The notes below the pieces were generated by a model. That model had not been told where the DNA came from. It was given only the letters and a program-made list of their open reading frames with translations, and ran no database searches. Both the position numbers and the translations under genes were made by a program. This document shows, piece by piece, positions 6,397 to 14,253 of a DNA stretch of 14,373 bases (position 1 is its first letter; each line of letters begins with the position of its first letter). Where the stretch lies: positions 13,398 to 27,770 of the forward strand of contig DEHS01000072.1 of the NCBI GenBank assembly GCA_002352055.1. The letters run 5' to 3'. Source of the stretch: Legionellaceae bacterium UBA2794 (GTDB lineage Bacteria; Pseudomonadota; Gammaproteobacteria; Legionellales; Legionellaceae).

Positions 6397-9021
6397 ATGG
6401 GGATGCCTGAAATAGCACTCAAGATGAGTGATTTAAAACCAGACTCTGATGACCCAATAAAAGGAAGTTTTAATAACGTTAAGCGGATAACCTTCATTGA
6501 AGATGGCATTGAAAAAGTAGGTTTCTTTAAAGCTATATCTAATAAATATCCTGAATTTCTGGCCAAAATGTGTGTTGCGACTGCATGCTGCAAACAATTG
6601 CAATTAGGTAAACAGACAGCGGAAGAACGTTTGGTTTATGATGGAGATAAAATTGTTGGTACTCTATCTATTGCAATAGATGGATTTAAGCCTCTGAATT
6701 GTTACAATCCCGATGAGCAGGAAAAAGTATCTCCTAGCACGCAAACTTTGTTGGATAAAAATTTTTTATTAATACTTTTTATCCAATGGTATTATTGTAA
6801 TGATGATGCGCATCCTGGAAATATGGGGTTCTCTGAACATGGGCCTGCAGAGTTAGATAATGATATGTTTTTTTACTGGTTTACCCATTTGATTAAACCA
6901 CGAAATTTTGTTTCTCCAGTGAGGCAGGAGCATATTAAGGTTCATGATTATGAACGTTTTCCGGATATAAATATTTTTTATCATTGGTGTACTTATGATA
7001 AACCTGGAAATAATTCCAATTTACCTGAGTTCGTTAAAGAATGGCTTCCTAAAAAATTTGCTGATCCAGCGCAATTTTTAGCTTTGGCTAGTAGTAAGGA
7101 AGCAGTAGAGCAAACATTTGCCGCTGGTATGCGATGTTTAATGACTTATCAGCCAAATATGTTGATGGCACGATTAAAAAAATATTTAGGTGATACTCCT
7201 TGGGACTATACTTCGTTAGAGGCTTCAGTAGCGGCTCAATACGAAAACAAATTTCCGGATTTATGCAATGAACTAACTAATAAAGAACCCTTTATTAACA
7301 GTTTTAGAAAGATATACCAGAAAGGGTATGACAATTTATATCGGGTTATGGTTCTCTATATGGGTAATCCCAAAAATAGTCATGGATTATCGATCCCTGC
7401 AACTTGTCTTGAGTTATATGATAAACCTTCCTATTTTAAAAGGGTTCAAGCGTGGACAGAACATTTAAATAATACACTTTTTGTCAAGGATTCGATTAAT
7501 GAAAAATTTGATAATAAAGTATTAAAAGCAAGATATAATCAAATCTGGCGAGATACTTTTGCACCGCGTTTTACTAAAGAATTAAGTGAAAGTTACAACT
7601 TATTGAAATCAATGATGCTTGATGTTTCTGCGCCTAAAGATCACGCAGCTATTCAGGATATTTTTGATGGTAATTCATCCAGTTGGAGTGCAGAGGACAG
7701 TAATTTGACCTTCATTTGGCAAGTATTTCAGCCGATGACTAAATTATCAATTGAACAGTTGAGACAATATGTTCGCCTGGATTTAGGCAATAAACGAAGA
7801 GATGGAATTTTAGGCTTAATTAATTTTACTAATCAGCTTTATGAGGCAGCTAGTGAATACTACAATATATCTAGTGAGAAACTTATAGAGGACCACAACT
7901 CATTATTTATTGATAAAATAGCCAAAATTACGCATTATAATGAAGTATTTAGAATTTGTGAATTATTTGATCACACCACTACTTTTAGTACTGTTTTTAA
8001 AACTATAGTGAGTAGTTTGGAATTATTTATAAAGCAAGCTAATATTCGAGAGCACCTCGTCAGCACCGATGATTTAATGCGGACTTTGAGTAAAAAATTA
8101 TTGCCCGAGATGCTATTGCCCCATACTGATGAGAAAGTAATAAATCAGTTTGTCGAAGATTTATTTAGTTGGGCAGATAGCAAAAAACCAGAGGATCTGA
8201 GGCGTATTATTGTTGATATAATCGATACGATTTATTCTCCTACGATTAATCTATACCTATTATCAACACGGACTAGAGGAGAGCCAGTAAAAAAATACCT
8301 GGTGGAAAGTAATGCAAAGCCAGGAAGCCATAGGTTAGCCTATATTTTAAAATCGGGCTCCACTGAAAATGGTGCTTTGAACAAAGCGCTCATAGAACAT
8401 TTAACTGTATTAATGCTCGAAGTTAAAAAAAATAATCCTTCTCTTCAGTATGCAGTGAGTAATAATCTGTTTAAAAATGATATTGATAAATTCACTCTTG
8501 CCGCCGTTTCTTTTGCAAAAACAAGCCCCAAATTTAATCAATTAGAATTAGAATTTGTTAGTAAATTAGAATTTAGTGAAAATAATAAAGTCCAGAATTT
8601 TTTCGATTCCATGTATCTTTGGCTTAATAAACTACCTCGAAGTAAGTTTACAGAAATAATTAACAATGCAAAAGCTGAATATAAAAAAGGTTTAAGCCGA
8701 TTTAGTTTTTTTTCATCACGAGAGGCTAAGGTTGACGAGTACTGTAAAACAATAAAAGAACAAGATAAGATAGTCGCTTATATTTTTTACGAGGGAGATG
8801 TAAGCTCTACTCTTAATAAAAAATTATTGCAAACTATTATATCTGCTATTAAGAAAGATGGAGCAGGATTAGCTTCTGATTTTACCTATATTAAAAATTT
8901 GGATCCCTTGGATACCGATCATGAGTTATTCAAATCATTATTGAACTCATTAAAGTCAACGGCTGAACCGTATACCCATAAACAAGAACCAGGAACTTTA
9001 AGGAAGGCATTGACCTCTTAG
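6397..9021 (+). CDS. mavQ: MavQ-like phosphatidylinositol 3-kinase family effector
   Basis: This is probably the orthologue of L. pneumophila MavQ, a Dot/Icm-secreted kinase that makes PI3P on host membranes and acts with the phosphatase SidP. Visible kinase-like elements are at the N terminus. VGFFKA gives a candidate ATP-binding Lys45. NDDAHPGNMGF (135-145) resembles the D-x-H-x-x-N catalytic loop of lipid and ABC1/APH-type kinases, with Asp137, His139 and Asn142. ELDND (152-156) follows where the metal-binding activation-loop Asp belongs. The remaining 700 or so residues are helical with no motif I can name. The length (874 aa) is close to MavQ's, about 870 from memory. No signal peptide is seen. 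AAGGGAATAGG just before the ATG supplies a ribosome site. The position beside psd, within the sodB-to-atp interval, agrees with the L. pneumophila order as I recall it. The name rests on motif, length and position, not alignment. Confidence 0.62.
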   Translation: MGMPEIALKMSDLKPDSDDPIKGSFNNVKRITFIEDGIEKVGFFKAISNKYPEFLAKMCVATACCKQLQLGKQTAEERLVYDGDKIVGTLSIAIDGFKPLNCYNPDEQEKVSPSTQTLLDKNFLLILFIQWYYCNDDAHPGNMGFSEHGPAELDNDMFFYWFTHLIKPRNFVSPVRQEHIKVHDYERFPDINIFYHWCTYDKPGNNSNLPEFVKEWLPKKFADPAQFLALASSKEAVEQTFAAGMRCLMTYQPNMLMARLKKYLGDTPWDYTSLEASVAAQYENKFPDLCNELTNKEPFINSFRKIYQKGYDNLYRVMVLYMGNPKNSHGLSIPATCLELYDKPSYFKRVQAWTEHLNNTLFVKDSINEKFDNKVLKARYNQIWRDTFAPRFTKELSESYNLLKSMMLDVSAPKDHAAIQDIFDGNSSSWSAEDSNLTFIWQVFQPMTKLSIEQLRQYVRLDLGNKRRDGILGLINFTNQLYEAASEYYNISSEKLIEDHNSLFIDKIAKITHYNEVFRICELFDHTTTFSTVFKTIVSSLELFIKQANIREHLVSTDDLMRTLSKKLLPEMLLPHTDEKVINQFVEDLFSWADSKKPEDLRRIIVDIIDTIYSPTINLYLLSTRTRGEPVKKYLVESNAKPGSHRLAYILKSGSTENGALNKALIEHLTVLMLEVKKNNPSLQYAVSNNLFKNDIDKFTLAAVSFAKTSPKFNQLELEFVSKLEFSENNKVQNFFDSMYLWLNKLPRSKFTEIINNAKAEYKKGLSRFSFFSSREAKVDEYCKTIKEQDKIVAYIFYEGDVSSTLNKKLLQTIISAIKKDGAGLASDFTYIKNLDPLDTDHELFKSLLNSLKSTAEPYTHKQEPGTLRKALTS

Positions 9022-9026
9022 TTATT

Positions 9027-9055
9027 GTGACAAGAAGCAGTACTTGGGGTATGAT
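9027..9055 (+). promoter_or_regulatory. Candidate psd promoter
   Basis: GTGACA (9027-9032) and TATGAT (9050-9055) each match consensus at 5 of 6 bases with an ideal 17-bp spacer. The predicted start near 9062 lies after the upstream gene's stop and 22 nt before the psd ATG, so psd can be expressed independently of the effector gene. Confidence 0.6.
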
Positions 9056-9083
9056 TCTTTTTTTAAGTTTAAGGTATTGCTTT

Positions 9084-9944
9084 ATGTCATTTGATTTTTT
9101 TAAAACCATTACTCAGTATTTAATACCAAAGCAAATTTTGACGTCATTTGCGGGTTGGATGGCTGATGTGAACAATACTGCAATTAAAAATTATTTAATT
9201 CAAAATTTTATAAAAAAATATCACGTGAACATGGATGAGGCTCTGATTGAAAATCCTACAGAATTTGCCTGTTTTAATGATTTTTTTATTCGTCATTTAA
9301 AGCCTGAAGTACGTCCGTTAGCAAAAGCTGATATTATTTCTCCGGTTGATGGCACGATCAGTGAATTAGGTTTGATTAACCAAGGTCAATTGATTCAGGC
9401 TAAAGGACATGATTACTCGGTACAAGAATTACTTGCTTGCGATGTGGAGACCGCGCAGCACTTTACTCATGGCCAGTTTGCTACCTTATACTTATCTCCT
9501 AAAGATTATCATCGGGTTCATATGCCCATCGATGCCCAATTACGTAGCATGACATATATTCCTGGAGCGTTATTTTCAGTGCAACCTTCGACAGTACGAG
9601 TTGTACCTAAATTATTCGCCAGAAACGAACGCCTTTCGGTATTTTTTGAAACTAAAGCAGGCCCAATGGCTATGGTGATGGTTGGCGCAACCATTGTCGG
9701 TGCTATTGGTACCAGTTGGCATGGTGATTTAAAGCGAACTAAAACCCAGGCGAATTTTGATTATACCACCTCAAATCCGATGCTGTTACAGGGAGATGAA
9801 ATGGGCTATTTTAAGCTGGGCTCCACGGTGATATTGCTTTTCGCTAATAGTGAGCAGGTACAATGGAATAGTACGTTACATGCTGGAAGTCCTATTCAGT
9901 TCGGTAGTTCTATGGGAAATTTAATACCGTCGAGAGTAGGTTGA
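9084..9944 (+). CDS. psd: Phosphatidylserine decarboxylase proenzyme
   Basis: This inner-membrane enzyme converts phosphatidylserine to phosphatidylethanolamine, the main bacterial phospholipid. The proenzyme cuts itself in the LGST motif to create a pyruvoyl cofactor. The 286-aa product has LGST at residues 245-248, so cleavage is between Gly246 and Ser247. It also has the self-processing triad partners Asp89 (SPVDG) and His143/His146 in the DYHRVHMP block, plus LFARNER (178-183) and VGATIVG (200-206). It matches E. coli Psd throughout but lacks the long acidic tail after the alpha chain. The start at 9084 is supported by AAGG at 9071-9074, homology from MSFDFFK onward, and a promoter whose start lies after the in-frame GTG at 9027. 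It follows the kinase gene by 62 bp and faces the GIY-YIG remnant. Confidence 0.95.
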   Translation: MSFDFFKTITQYLIPKQILTSFAGWMADVNNTAIKNYLIQNFIKKYHVNMDEALIENPTEFACFNDFFIRHLKPEVRPLAKADIISPVDGTISELGLINQGQLIQAKGHDYSVQELLACDVETAQHFTHGQFATLYLSPKDYHRVHMPIDAQLRSMTYIPGALFSVQPSTVRVVPKLFARNERLSVFFETKAGPMAMVMVGATIVGAIGTSWHGDLKRTKTQANFDYTTSNPMLLQGDEMGYFKLGSTVILLFANSEQVQWNSTLHAGSPIQFGSSMGNLIPSRVG

Positions 9945-10000
9945 AAATATTGAATATAAAATTTTTCTAAACCGATTTAGTTTGAAGATAAATAATATAC

Positions 10001-10204
10001 TTACAAATTTTTATTGGGTATCTTATTGCTAAATAAAAAATACCAATTCCTTAGATTTTTACACTCATATTTTTTAGTTAATCCTTCTATATCTGCATAT
10101 TGATGTTCATATACTCTTTTCAGTAAATTACTAGTAACACCAGTATAAATGGTGCCATTACGTTTATTTGCCATAATATAAACAGCGGGTTGGTATTCAC
10201 GCAT
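10001..10204 (-). pseudogene. Truncated GIY-YIG domain protein
   Basis: The 67-aa frame starts MREYQPAVYIMANKRNG and contains the front of a small single-domain GIY-YIG nuclease-like protein of the roughly 90-100-aa UPF0213/YhbQ type. Tyr9 and Tyr20 stand for the two signature tyrosines (VYIM and IYTG), followed by TSNLLKRVYEH with Arg30 and His34 and then LTKKY. After that the expected LVYYE block and the AI-REK segment, which carries the catalytic Glu, are missing; the frame ends in Asn/Lys-rich sequence. A short match (KELVFF) to the missing block appears in another minus-strand frame near 10035, suggesting a frameshift. A catalytically dead remnant is most likely. A short expressed protein cannot be excluded. 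Confidence 0.65.
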
Positions 10205-10686
10205 ATTATTGGTCTCTTAAATGTTCAGTTATCACTTGAGGTCGCTTTCCATAACCAGATGAATTAACTATTAATTAAAGCTTAACTACTTCTATTATAT
10301 CCTACGAGTTATCTTTAAATTAATGCTCCACTACTACCATATTAGGTGATTGTTATTGAGATGCGCTGGATTGTTTCATAACTACGCTCAGCGCCACCTT
10401 TACCGCAACGACAAAGCCAAAGCCAACTTGTCTTTGCGAGGAGCGTAGCGACGAAGCAATCCAGAGATGCTTGTGTCCGCCTAATTAAAATTAATTTCCC
10501 ATACAATCTTTCCACAGGAATTCATTTACGGTGAGTTCTTTTGCTTGATTGAGTAAATTTTTAATGGATTATAAATTGAGGAATTTATTAAAAATGACGC
10601 CTAATTGAAAAGATTTGAGAATAATGAATTTTGTTATGGGTAAGCACTTATTTGGACGGTTCAGAATTGTTTTCCAGTTTATCAAA
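10205..10686. other. Gene-free gap with a palindromic element
   Basis: There is no coding sequence I can support between the GIY-YIG remnant and the tRNA gene. The gap is AT-rich, apart from the GC-richer palindromic element at 10366-10464. A short direct repeat CGCCTAATT occurs near 10478 and 10591. No intrinsic terminator for the tRNA transcript is evident. Confidence 0.6.
10366..10464. repeat. Imperfect palindromic element of the CGAGGAGCG/GCAATCCAG type
   Basis: The right arm ends TTTGCGAGGAGCGTAGCG then ACGAAGCAATCCAG (10433-10464). The left arm, starting CTGGATTGTTTC (10366), is its degraded reverse complement and shares CTGGATTG, CTACGCTC, CGCAA and GACAA. Terminal CTGGATT/AATCCAG inverted ends of 7-8 bp are intact. 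The element is flanked by the direct repeat AGATGC (10359-10364 and 10465-10470). The right-arm sequence belongs to a palindromic repeat I recall as common in intergenic DNA of Legionella, Rickettsia and others. It encodes no protein. Confidence 0.65.
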
Positions 10687-10773
10687 TGGTACCGAGAAGA
10701 GGACTCGAACCTCCACGGGGTTGCCCCCACTAGCACCTGAAGCTAGCGTGTCTACCAATTCCACCACCTCGGC
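10687..10773 (-). tRNA. tRNA-Leu(CAG)
   Basis: On the minus strand the gene begins GCCGAGGTGGTGGAATTGGT and ends with an encoded CCA (87 nt, the usual class II length). The acceptor stem is GCCGAGG against TCTCGGT with two G-U pairs. The D arm has GGTAGACACG. The anticodon stem is CTAGC/GCTAG around the loop TTCAGGT, which gives anticodon CAG. A long variable arm (GGGGGCAACCCC) and the T arm GGAGG-TTCGAGT-CCTCT follow. It decodes the leucine codon CUG. Confidence 0.95.
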
Positions 10774-10782
10774 ATGGGCGAT

Positions 10783-10811
10783 AAGGTACGCAAATTATGG
10801 ACTGATGTCAA
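10783..10811 (-). promoter_or_regulatory. tRNA-Leu promoter
   Basis: On the minus strand an exact TTGACA (10806-10811) is followed after 17 bp by TACCTT (10783-10788), a weak -10. The tRNA 5' end lies 10 bp beyond the -10, giving a very short leader. The strong -35 and ideal spacing make this likely. Confidence 0.6.
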
Positions 10812-10867
10812 TGTAATTTTACACAGGTCATAAACTATGAATAAACTGCGTTACTAATTAACTCTGA

Positions 10868-11827
10868 TTATTCCTGATAAGCAGTTCCTGCTTTTAAAAT
10901 ACGCTCCCGAATTCCAAGCCATTCACTCTTATTTGGTGGCAGTTCAATTGCTATACATTGGGCCGGGGAAGTATCAGCTTCTCTTAATTGAAAGTACAGA
11001 TCGTAGGCTGCATTTTCAGGCTTATTTGATAAGGGATAAAAGAGGGAGGTTTCTTCTGGTTTTTGACTCGCGATAACATAAATTGATTCTTTTTTGAGGC
11101 GACAAAAAGCGACAAGAGATGCGTAATCACTAAAATAATATAATTGCTTTTGTGGTTGGTAGTGACTTTCTAGCTTCCCGGGAACTCTAGTTTCATTTTT
11201 TTGGTTTGATTGTTTCGTGGCAATCACTGCTTTTATGGCTTGTTCGTCAATCAATCCATGTCGTAAAATCTGGTAAGTATCTGGATGGGTAGCATCGATT
11301 ATAGTGGATTCAATCCCAATAGAGCAGCGGCCTCCATCCAGAATAAGTAAGTCCTTAGTACCAAAAGAATTCTGGACATGTAATGCCGTAGTGGGGCTAA
11401 TTTTGCCAAAAGGATTCGCCGAGGGTGCAACAACCGGGACGGTGAGTTTTTTTAATAGCTCCTGTGCCAGAGGATGGGCTGGACAGCGAATGGCAACTGT
11501 AGTTTGACCTCCGGTGATTAAGGGGTTAATTTGGTCCACGTTACTGCGGAAGACTAAAGTTAATGGTCCTGGCCAAAATTGCGTCATTAATTGTTGCGCA
11601 TAATCGGGCACTTCTGTAACCAGGTCACTTAAATCCCTCCCTTGCGCAACATGAACGATTAACGGATGATTGAGAGGCCGACCTTTCATGGCAAATACGG
11701 ATTTAATTGCTTCTGGTTTATCAATCAAGGCGGCTAAGCCGTATACAGTTTCGGTGGGAATAGCAACTGGCTTGCTCTGGTTTAAGTCGAAAATAGCACG
11801 GGTTATATCAGTGGTTATTACAGACAT
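10868..11827 (-). CDS. sua5: L-threonylcarbamoyladenylate synthase, Sua5 type
   Basis: This enzyme makes threonylcarbamoyl-AMP from threonine, bicarbonate and ATP, the first step of t6A formation at position 37 of tRNAs that read ANN codons. The 319-aa protein has the YrdC/TsaC domain in the first 200 or so residues. Visible motifs are AIPTETVYGL (22-31), KGRPLNHPLIVH (48-59, with Lys48 and Arg50 binding substrate), SANPFGKISPT (136-146) and ESTIID. A linker and a C-terminal Sua5 domain follow, which distinguishes it from the shorter TsaC form. An ATG two codons upstream (11833) is possible, but GAG lies 8 nt before 11827 and only 2 nt before 11833. It lies 94 bp upstream of tRNA-Leu on the same strand; that tRNA is not a t6A substrate, so the pairing is probably incidental. 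Confidence 0.92.
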   Translation of the reverse strand: MSVITTDITRAIFDLNQSKPVAIPTETVYGLAALIDKPEAIKSVFAMKGRPLNHPLIVHVAQGRDLSDLVTEVPDYAQQLMTQFWPGPLTLVFRSNVDQINPLITGGQTTVAIRCPAHPLAQELLKKLTVPVVAPSANPFGKISPTTALHVQNSFGTKDLLILDGGRCSIGIESTIIDATHPDTYQILRHGLIDEQAIKAVIATKQSNQKNETRVPGKLESHYQPQKQLYYFSDYASLVAFCRLKKESIYVIASQKPEETSLFYPLSNKPENAAYDLYFQLREADTSPAQCIAIELPPNKSEWLGIRERILKAGTAYQE

Positions 11828-12051
11828 AAACACATTTCTCGCAATAGGCTCATTAAATTAAATTATTGATGAGCAGAAATTAAATATAGGACACTATTTT
11901 TACATACTTTGGTTTGTTATTGAAAGAGCAAATTGGAAATATATGGTAAAATTTTGACCTCTTTAAGCCCTTGCTCTTCGTAAATCTGGACTAAAGTATC
12001 GTTTTATCACATAGAAGCTTATTTTAAACCTGGTTTTAACTTTATCTTTAA

Positions 12052-12081
12052 TTGATCTTACATCCATTGACGACATAATAT
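12052..12081 (+). promoter_or_regulatory. Candidate promoter of the glpQ-like gene
   Basis: TTGATC (12052-12057) and TAATAT (12076-12081) are separated by 18 bp. Transcription would begin near 12088, leaving about 20 nt before ATG 12109 but only 6 nt before ATG 12094, which supports the later start. Confidence 0.45.
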
Positions 12082-12108
12082 AGTTCAGAATTTATGGCGG
12101 AGCGATAT

Positions 12109-12873
12109 ATGCTGCTTTATTTAATCCAAAAAATGTTAGATGGTTTCTTTGCAGCCATTCCCCGTTCAAGACCCTGTACAAAAAATATAAATGAAACATT
12201 AGTTATTGCTCATAGAGGGGGTCACTCTAATGCAGCAGGAAATTTTGAAAATACGAATGAAGCGTTTCGTCGGGCAGAAGAAGCGGGCTGTTGGGGAATT
12301 GAGTTTGATGTTCATACGACCCTGGATGGAGTATATGTAATTAACCATGATCCCACCTTAAAGCGACTGTGGGGATATGATGTGGCTATTGCTAATTTAT
12401 CCTTTAAAGCGTTACGGGCTCTGGAGCCCAGAATTCCCACGTTACAAGAAATAATCTCAGAATTCGGAAAGAAGATGCATTTATTTATTGAATTAAAAAA
12501 TTCAGTTATTAACGAAAAAACTTTGTTTGATGAGTTGCACGGTTTAACCCCTGGAGTGGACTATCACTTAATCACTTTAAAAGCATCTATTATTAGTAAT
12601 TTAACTCAATTTCCCAAGAAATCATTAGTATTAGTGGCAGGACATAATAATGTGAACTTTTTTTGTAATTTAAGTATAAATCATCAGTATGGGGGCGTTT
12701 TGGGAAGTTATCTTTTGTTTTCTAAAAAGCAAATAGAAGCGCTTAAAAATGCCAATCAACTCTGCGGGCTAGGTTTTGTTGATTCAAAAAACAGTTTATA
12801 CCGTGAGATAAATCGTGGCGTTTCATTGGTTTTTTCTAACCAGGCAGTTAAAGTAGTGCAGTATTTAAGGTAA
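12109..12873 (+). CDS. Glycerophosphodiester phosphodiesterase family protein
   Basis: The protein has the GDPD TIM-barrel motifs expected of enzymes that split glycerophosphodiesters, the deacylated phospholipids, into glycerol-3-phosphate and an alcohol. They are AHRGG with His35-Arg36, FENT with Glu47, EFDVH with Glu65 and Asp67, NHDPTLKR with the general acid/base His80, IPTLQE (109-114), and FIELK with Glu127. At 254 aa it is the size of cytosolic UgpQ-like enzymes. It has no cleavable signal peptide, although the first 17 residues are hydrophobic and amphipathic. I chose ATG 12109 because GGAG at 12099-12102 is 6 nt upstream; ATG 12094 would add MAERY. The gene stands alone and converges on argD. 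GDPD is secure as a family; the true substrate, and whether it equals glpQ or ugpQ, is not decided by the sequence. Confidence 0.88.
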   Translation: MLLYLIQKMLDGFFAAIPRSRPCTKNINETLVIAHRGGHSNAAGNFENTNEAFRRAEEAGCWGIEFDVHTTLDGVYVINHDPTLKRLWGYDVAIANLSFKALRALEPRIPTLQEIISEFGKKMHLFIELKNSVINEKTLFDELHGLTPGVDYHLITLKASIISNLTQFPKKSLVLVAGHNNVNFFCNLSINHQYGGVLGSYLLFSKKQIEALKNANQLCGLGFVDSKNSLYREINRGVSLVFSNQAVKVVQYLR

Positions 12874-12974
12874 GTGCTCGGGTTAAAGAGAGCACAGTAT
12901 GATGTTGGTCGTAAGCGTGGCTCACCTCTCAATCGGCGGTGTATGGAGCGATTATTTTAAACATGAAGCGAGTC

Positions 12975-13024
12975 CTGCATGCAGCCTTTGGTTCCCTCGA
13001 ACAAGTCGAGGGACGTAGTAATTT
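12975..13024. repeat. Short palindromic repeat, copy 2
   Basis: TCCCTCGA (12993-13000) pairs with TCGAGGGA (13006-13013) around ACAAG and is followed by CGTAGTAATTT. It matches the element at 909-943 in layout and in the flanking GACGT.GTAATT, with compensating stem changes. A perfect 10-bp palindrome CTGCATGCAG (12975-12984) precedes it. It sits between convergent genes. A weak 6-bp hairpin (12874-12895) directly follows the phosphodiesterase stop. Neither has a T run. Confidence 0.6.
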
Positions 13025-13059
13025 AACCAAGCTTTTTAACGTTCAGGTATTCTTCATAT

Positions 13060-14229
13060 TTAATGCTTAGTGAATTGATTAATGGTTAATGTCACTCGTT
13101 TCACCAGCTCTTCAATTTCATCTTCGTTAATGATGAGGGGCGGTAATAAACGAACTACTGTATCTGCTGTTATGTTAAAAAGAACGCCGTTGGCAAGACC
13201 AATCAAGCGCATATCATTTGCTGGCCTATCCAGTTCAATACCTATCATGTAGCCTTTTCCTCGAATAGCCTTAACATGAGGGTGCTCTCCCAGGTTATTA
13301 ATTAATTTGTCCATTAACAAACCACTATTTTTGGTTACTTTTTCGCATAACTTATCACGCTCAATGACATCTAGTACGGTTAAAGCAGTGGCGCAAGCCA
13401 ATGAGTTTCCACCGAAAGTAGAACCGTGATTTCCTGGTTTGAACAAATCTTTGGCTCGTTTACTCATGAGGCAAGCACCGATGGGCATACCATTACCCAA
13501 ACCTTTCGCAGTAGTTAAAATATCAGGTTGAATACCATAATGCATGCAAGCGAACAATTTGCCGGTTCGACCATTACCAGTTTGAATCTCATCCAATATG
13601 AGCATCCAGTCATTTTGTTCGCAAATTTGCGCGACTGCTCGCAAGTACCCTTCTTCAGCCGGATAAATACCTCCTTCACCCTGAATGGGTTCAAGCATCA
13701 CGGCAACTACATCTTCTCTGTTTGCTGCAATAGTTTGAATGGCATCGAGGTCGTTAAAAGGCGCCCTGATGAATCCAGGAACTAAAGGTTCAAATCCTGC
13801 TTGGACTTTGCGACTGCCTGAAGCGGTTAAAGTGGCCATTGTACGACCATGAAATGCTTTCTCCATAACAATAATGGAGGGGGTTTCAATGCCCTTTTGA
13901 TGACCATAAAGACGAGTTAATTTGATTGCCGCCTCGTTTGCTTCCGCGCCGGAATTAGCAAAAAAAACCTGATCCATGCCAGCCATAGACGTTAATTTAG
14001 CGGCTAGCATCTCCTGTTCTTTAATATGAAATGCGTTGGATGTATGGAGCAGCTTGGCTGCCTGCTGTTGAATGGTGCGTGTGACATCAGGGTGTGCATG
14101 GCCTAACCCGCAAACCGCTATACCCGTCAATCCATCAAGATAAGCCTTTCCTTGTTCATCATATAACCAAATACCTTCACCATGAGTGAAGGTAATCGGC
14201 ATAGGGCTGTAGCTGGTGATTAAAGCCAT
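13060..14229 (-). CDS. argD: Acetylornithine/succinyldiaminopimelate aminotransferase
   Basis: This PLP enzyme transfers the amino group from glutamate to N-acetylglutamate semialdehyde in arginine synthesis, and in many bacteria also acts in the lysine pathway. The 389-aa protein is of usual length. Class III aminotransferase features are GLTGIAVCGLGHAHP (33-47), FFANSGAEANEAAIKL (89-104) that binds the PLP phosphate, FHGRT (126-130), LDEIQTGNGRTG with Asp213 contacting the pyridine nitrogen, Lys242 in TTAKGLGNGMPIGA as the Schiff-base lysine, and GSTFGGN. AAGGA lies 7 nt before the ATG. The gene starts 24 bp after the end of sodB on the same strand, so the two are probably co-transcribed. 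Related ornithine or succinylornithine aminotransferases cannot be fully excluded, but ArgD fits best. Confidence 0.93.
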   Translation of the reverse strand: MALITSYSPMPITFTHGEGIWLYDEQGKAYLDGLTGIAVCGLGHAHPDVTRTIQQQAAKLLHTSNAFHIKEQEMLAAKLTSMAGMDQVFFANSGAEANEAAIKLTRLYGHQKGIETPSIIVMEKAFHGRTMATLTASGSRKVQAGFEPLVPGFIRAPFNDLDAIQTIAANREDVVAVMLEPIQGEGGIYPAEEGYLRAVAQICEQNDWMLILDEIQTGNGRTGKLFACMHYGIQPDILTTAKGLGNGMPIGACLMSKRAKDLFKPGNHGSTFGGNSLACATALTVLDVIERDKLCEKVTKNSGLLMDKLINNLGEHPHVKAIRGKGYMIGIELDRPANDMRLIGLANGVLFNITADTVVRLLPPLIINEDEIEELVKRVTLTINQFTKH

Positions 14230-14253
14230 GATCTAATCCTTGTATCCTTTTAA

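Noticed and set aside
10631..10816. Plus-strand open frame of 61 codons
   Set aside because: It is antisense to the tRNA-Leu gene and its promoter, and has no domain or ribosome site.
11848..11874. GCTCAT/ATGAGC inverted repeat upstream of sua5 as an operator
   Set aside because: The 6-bp arms are 15 bp apart in AT-rich DNA, too weak to separate from chance.
12874..12895. Terminator after the phosphodiesterase gene
   Set aside because: It is only a 6-bp stem with a 10-nt loop and no T tract, so it is mentioned but not called as a terminator.
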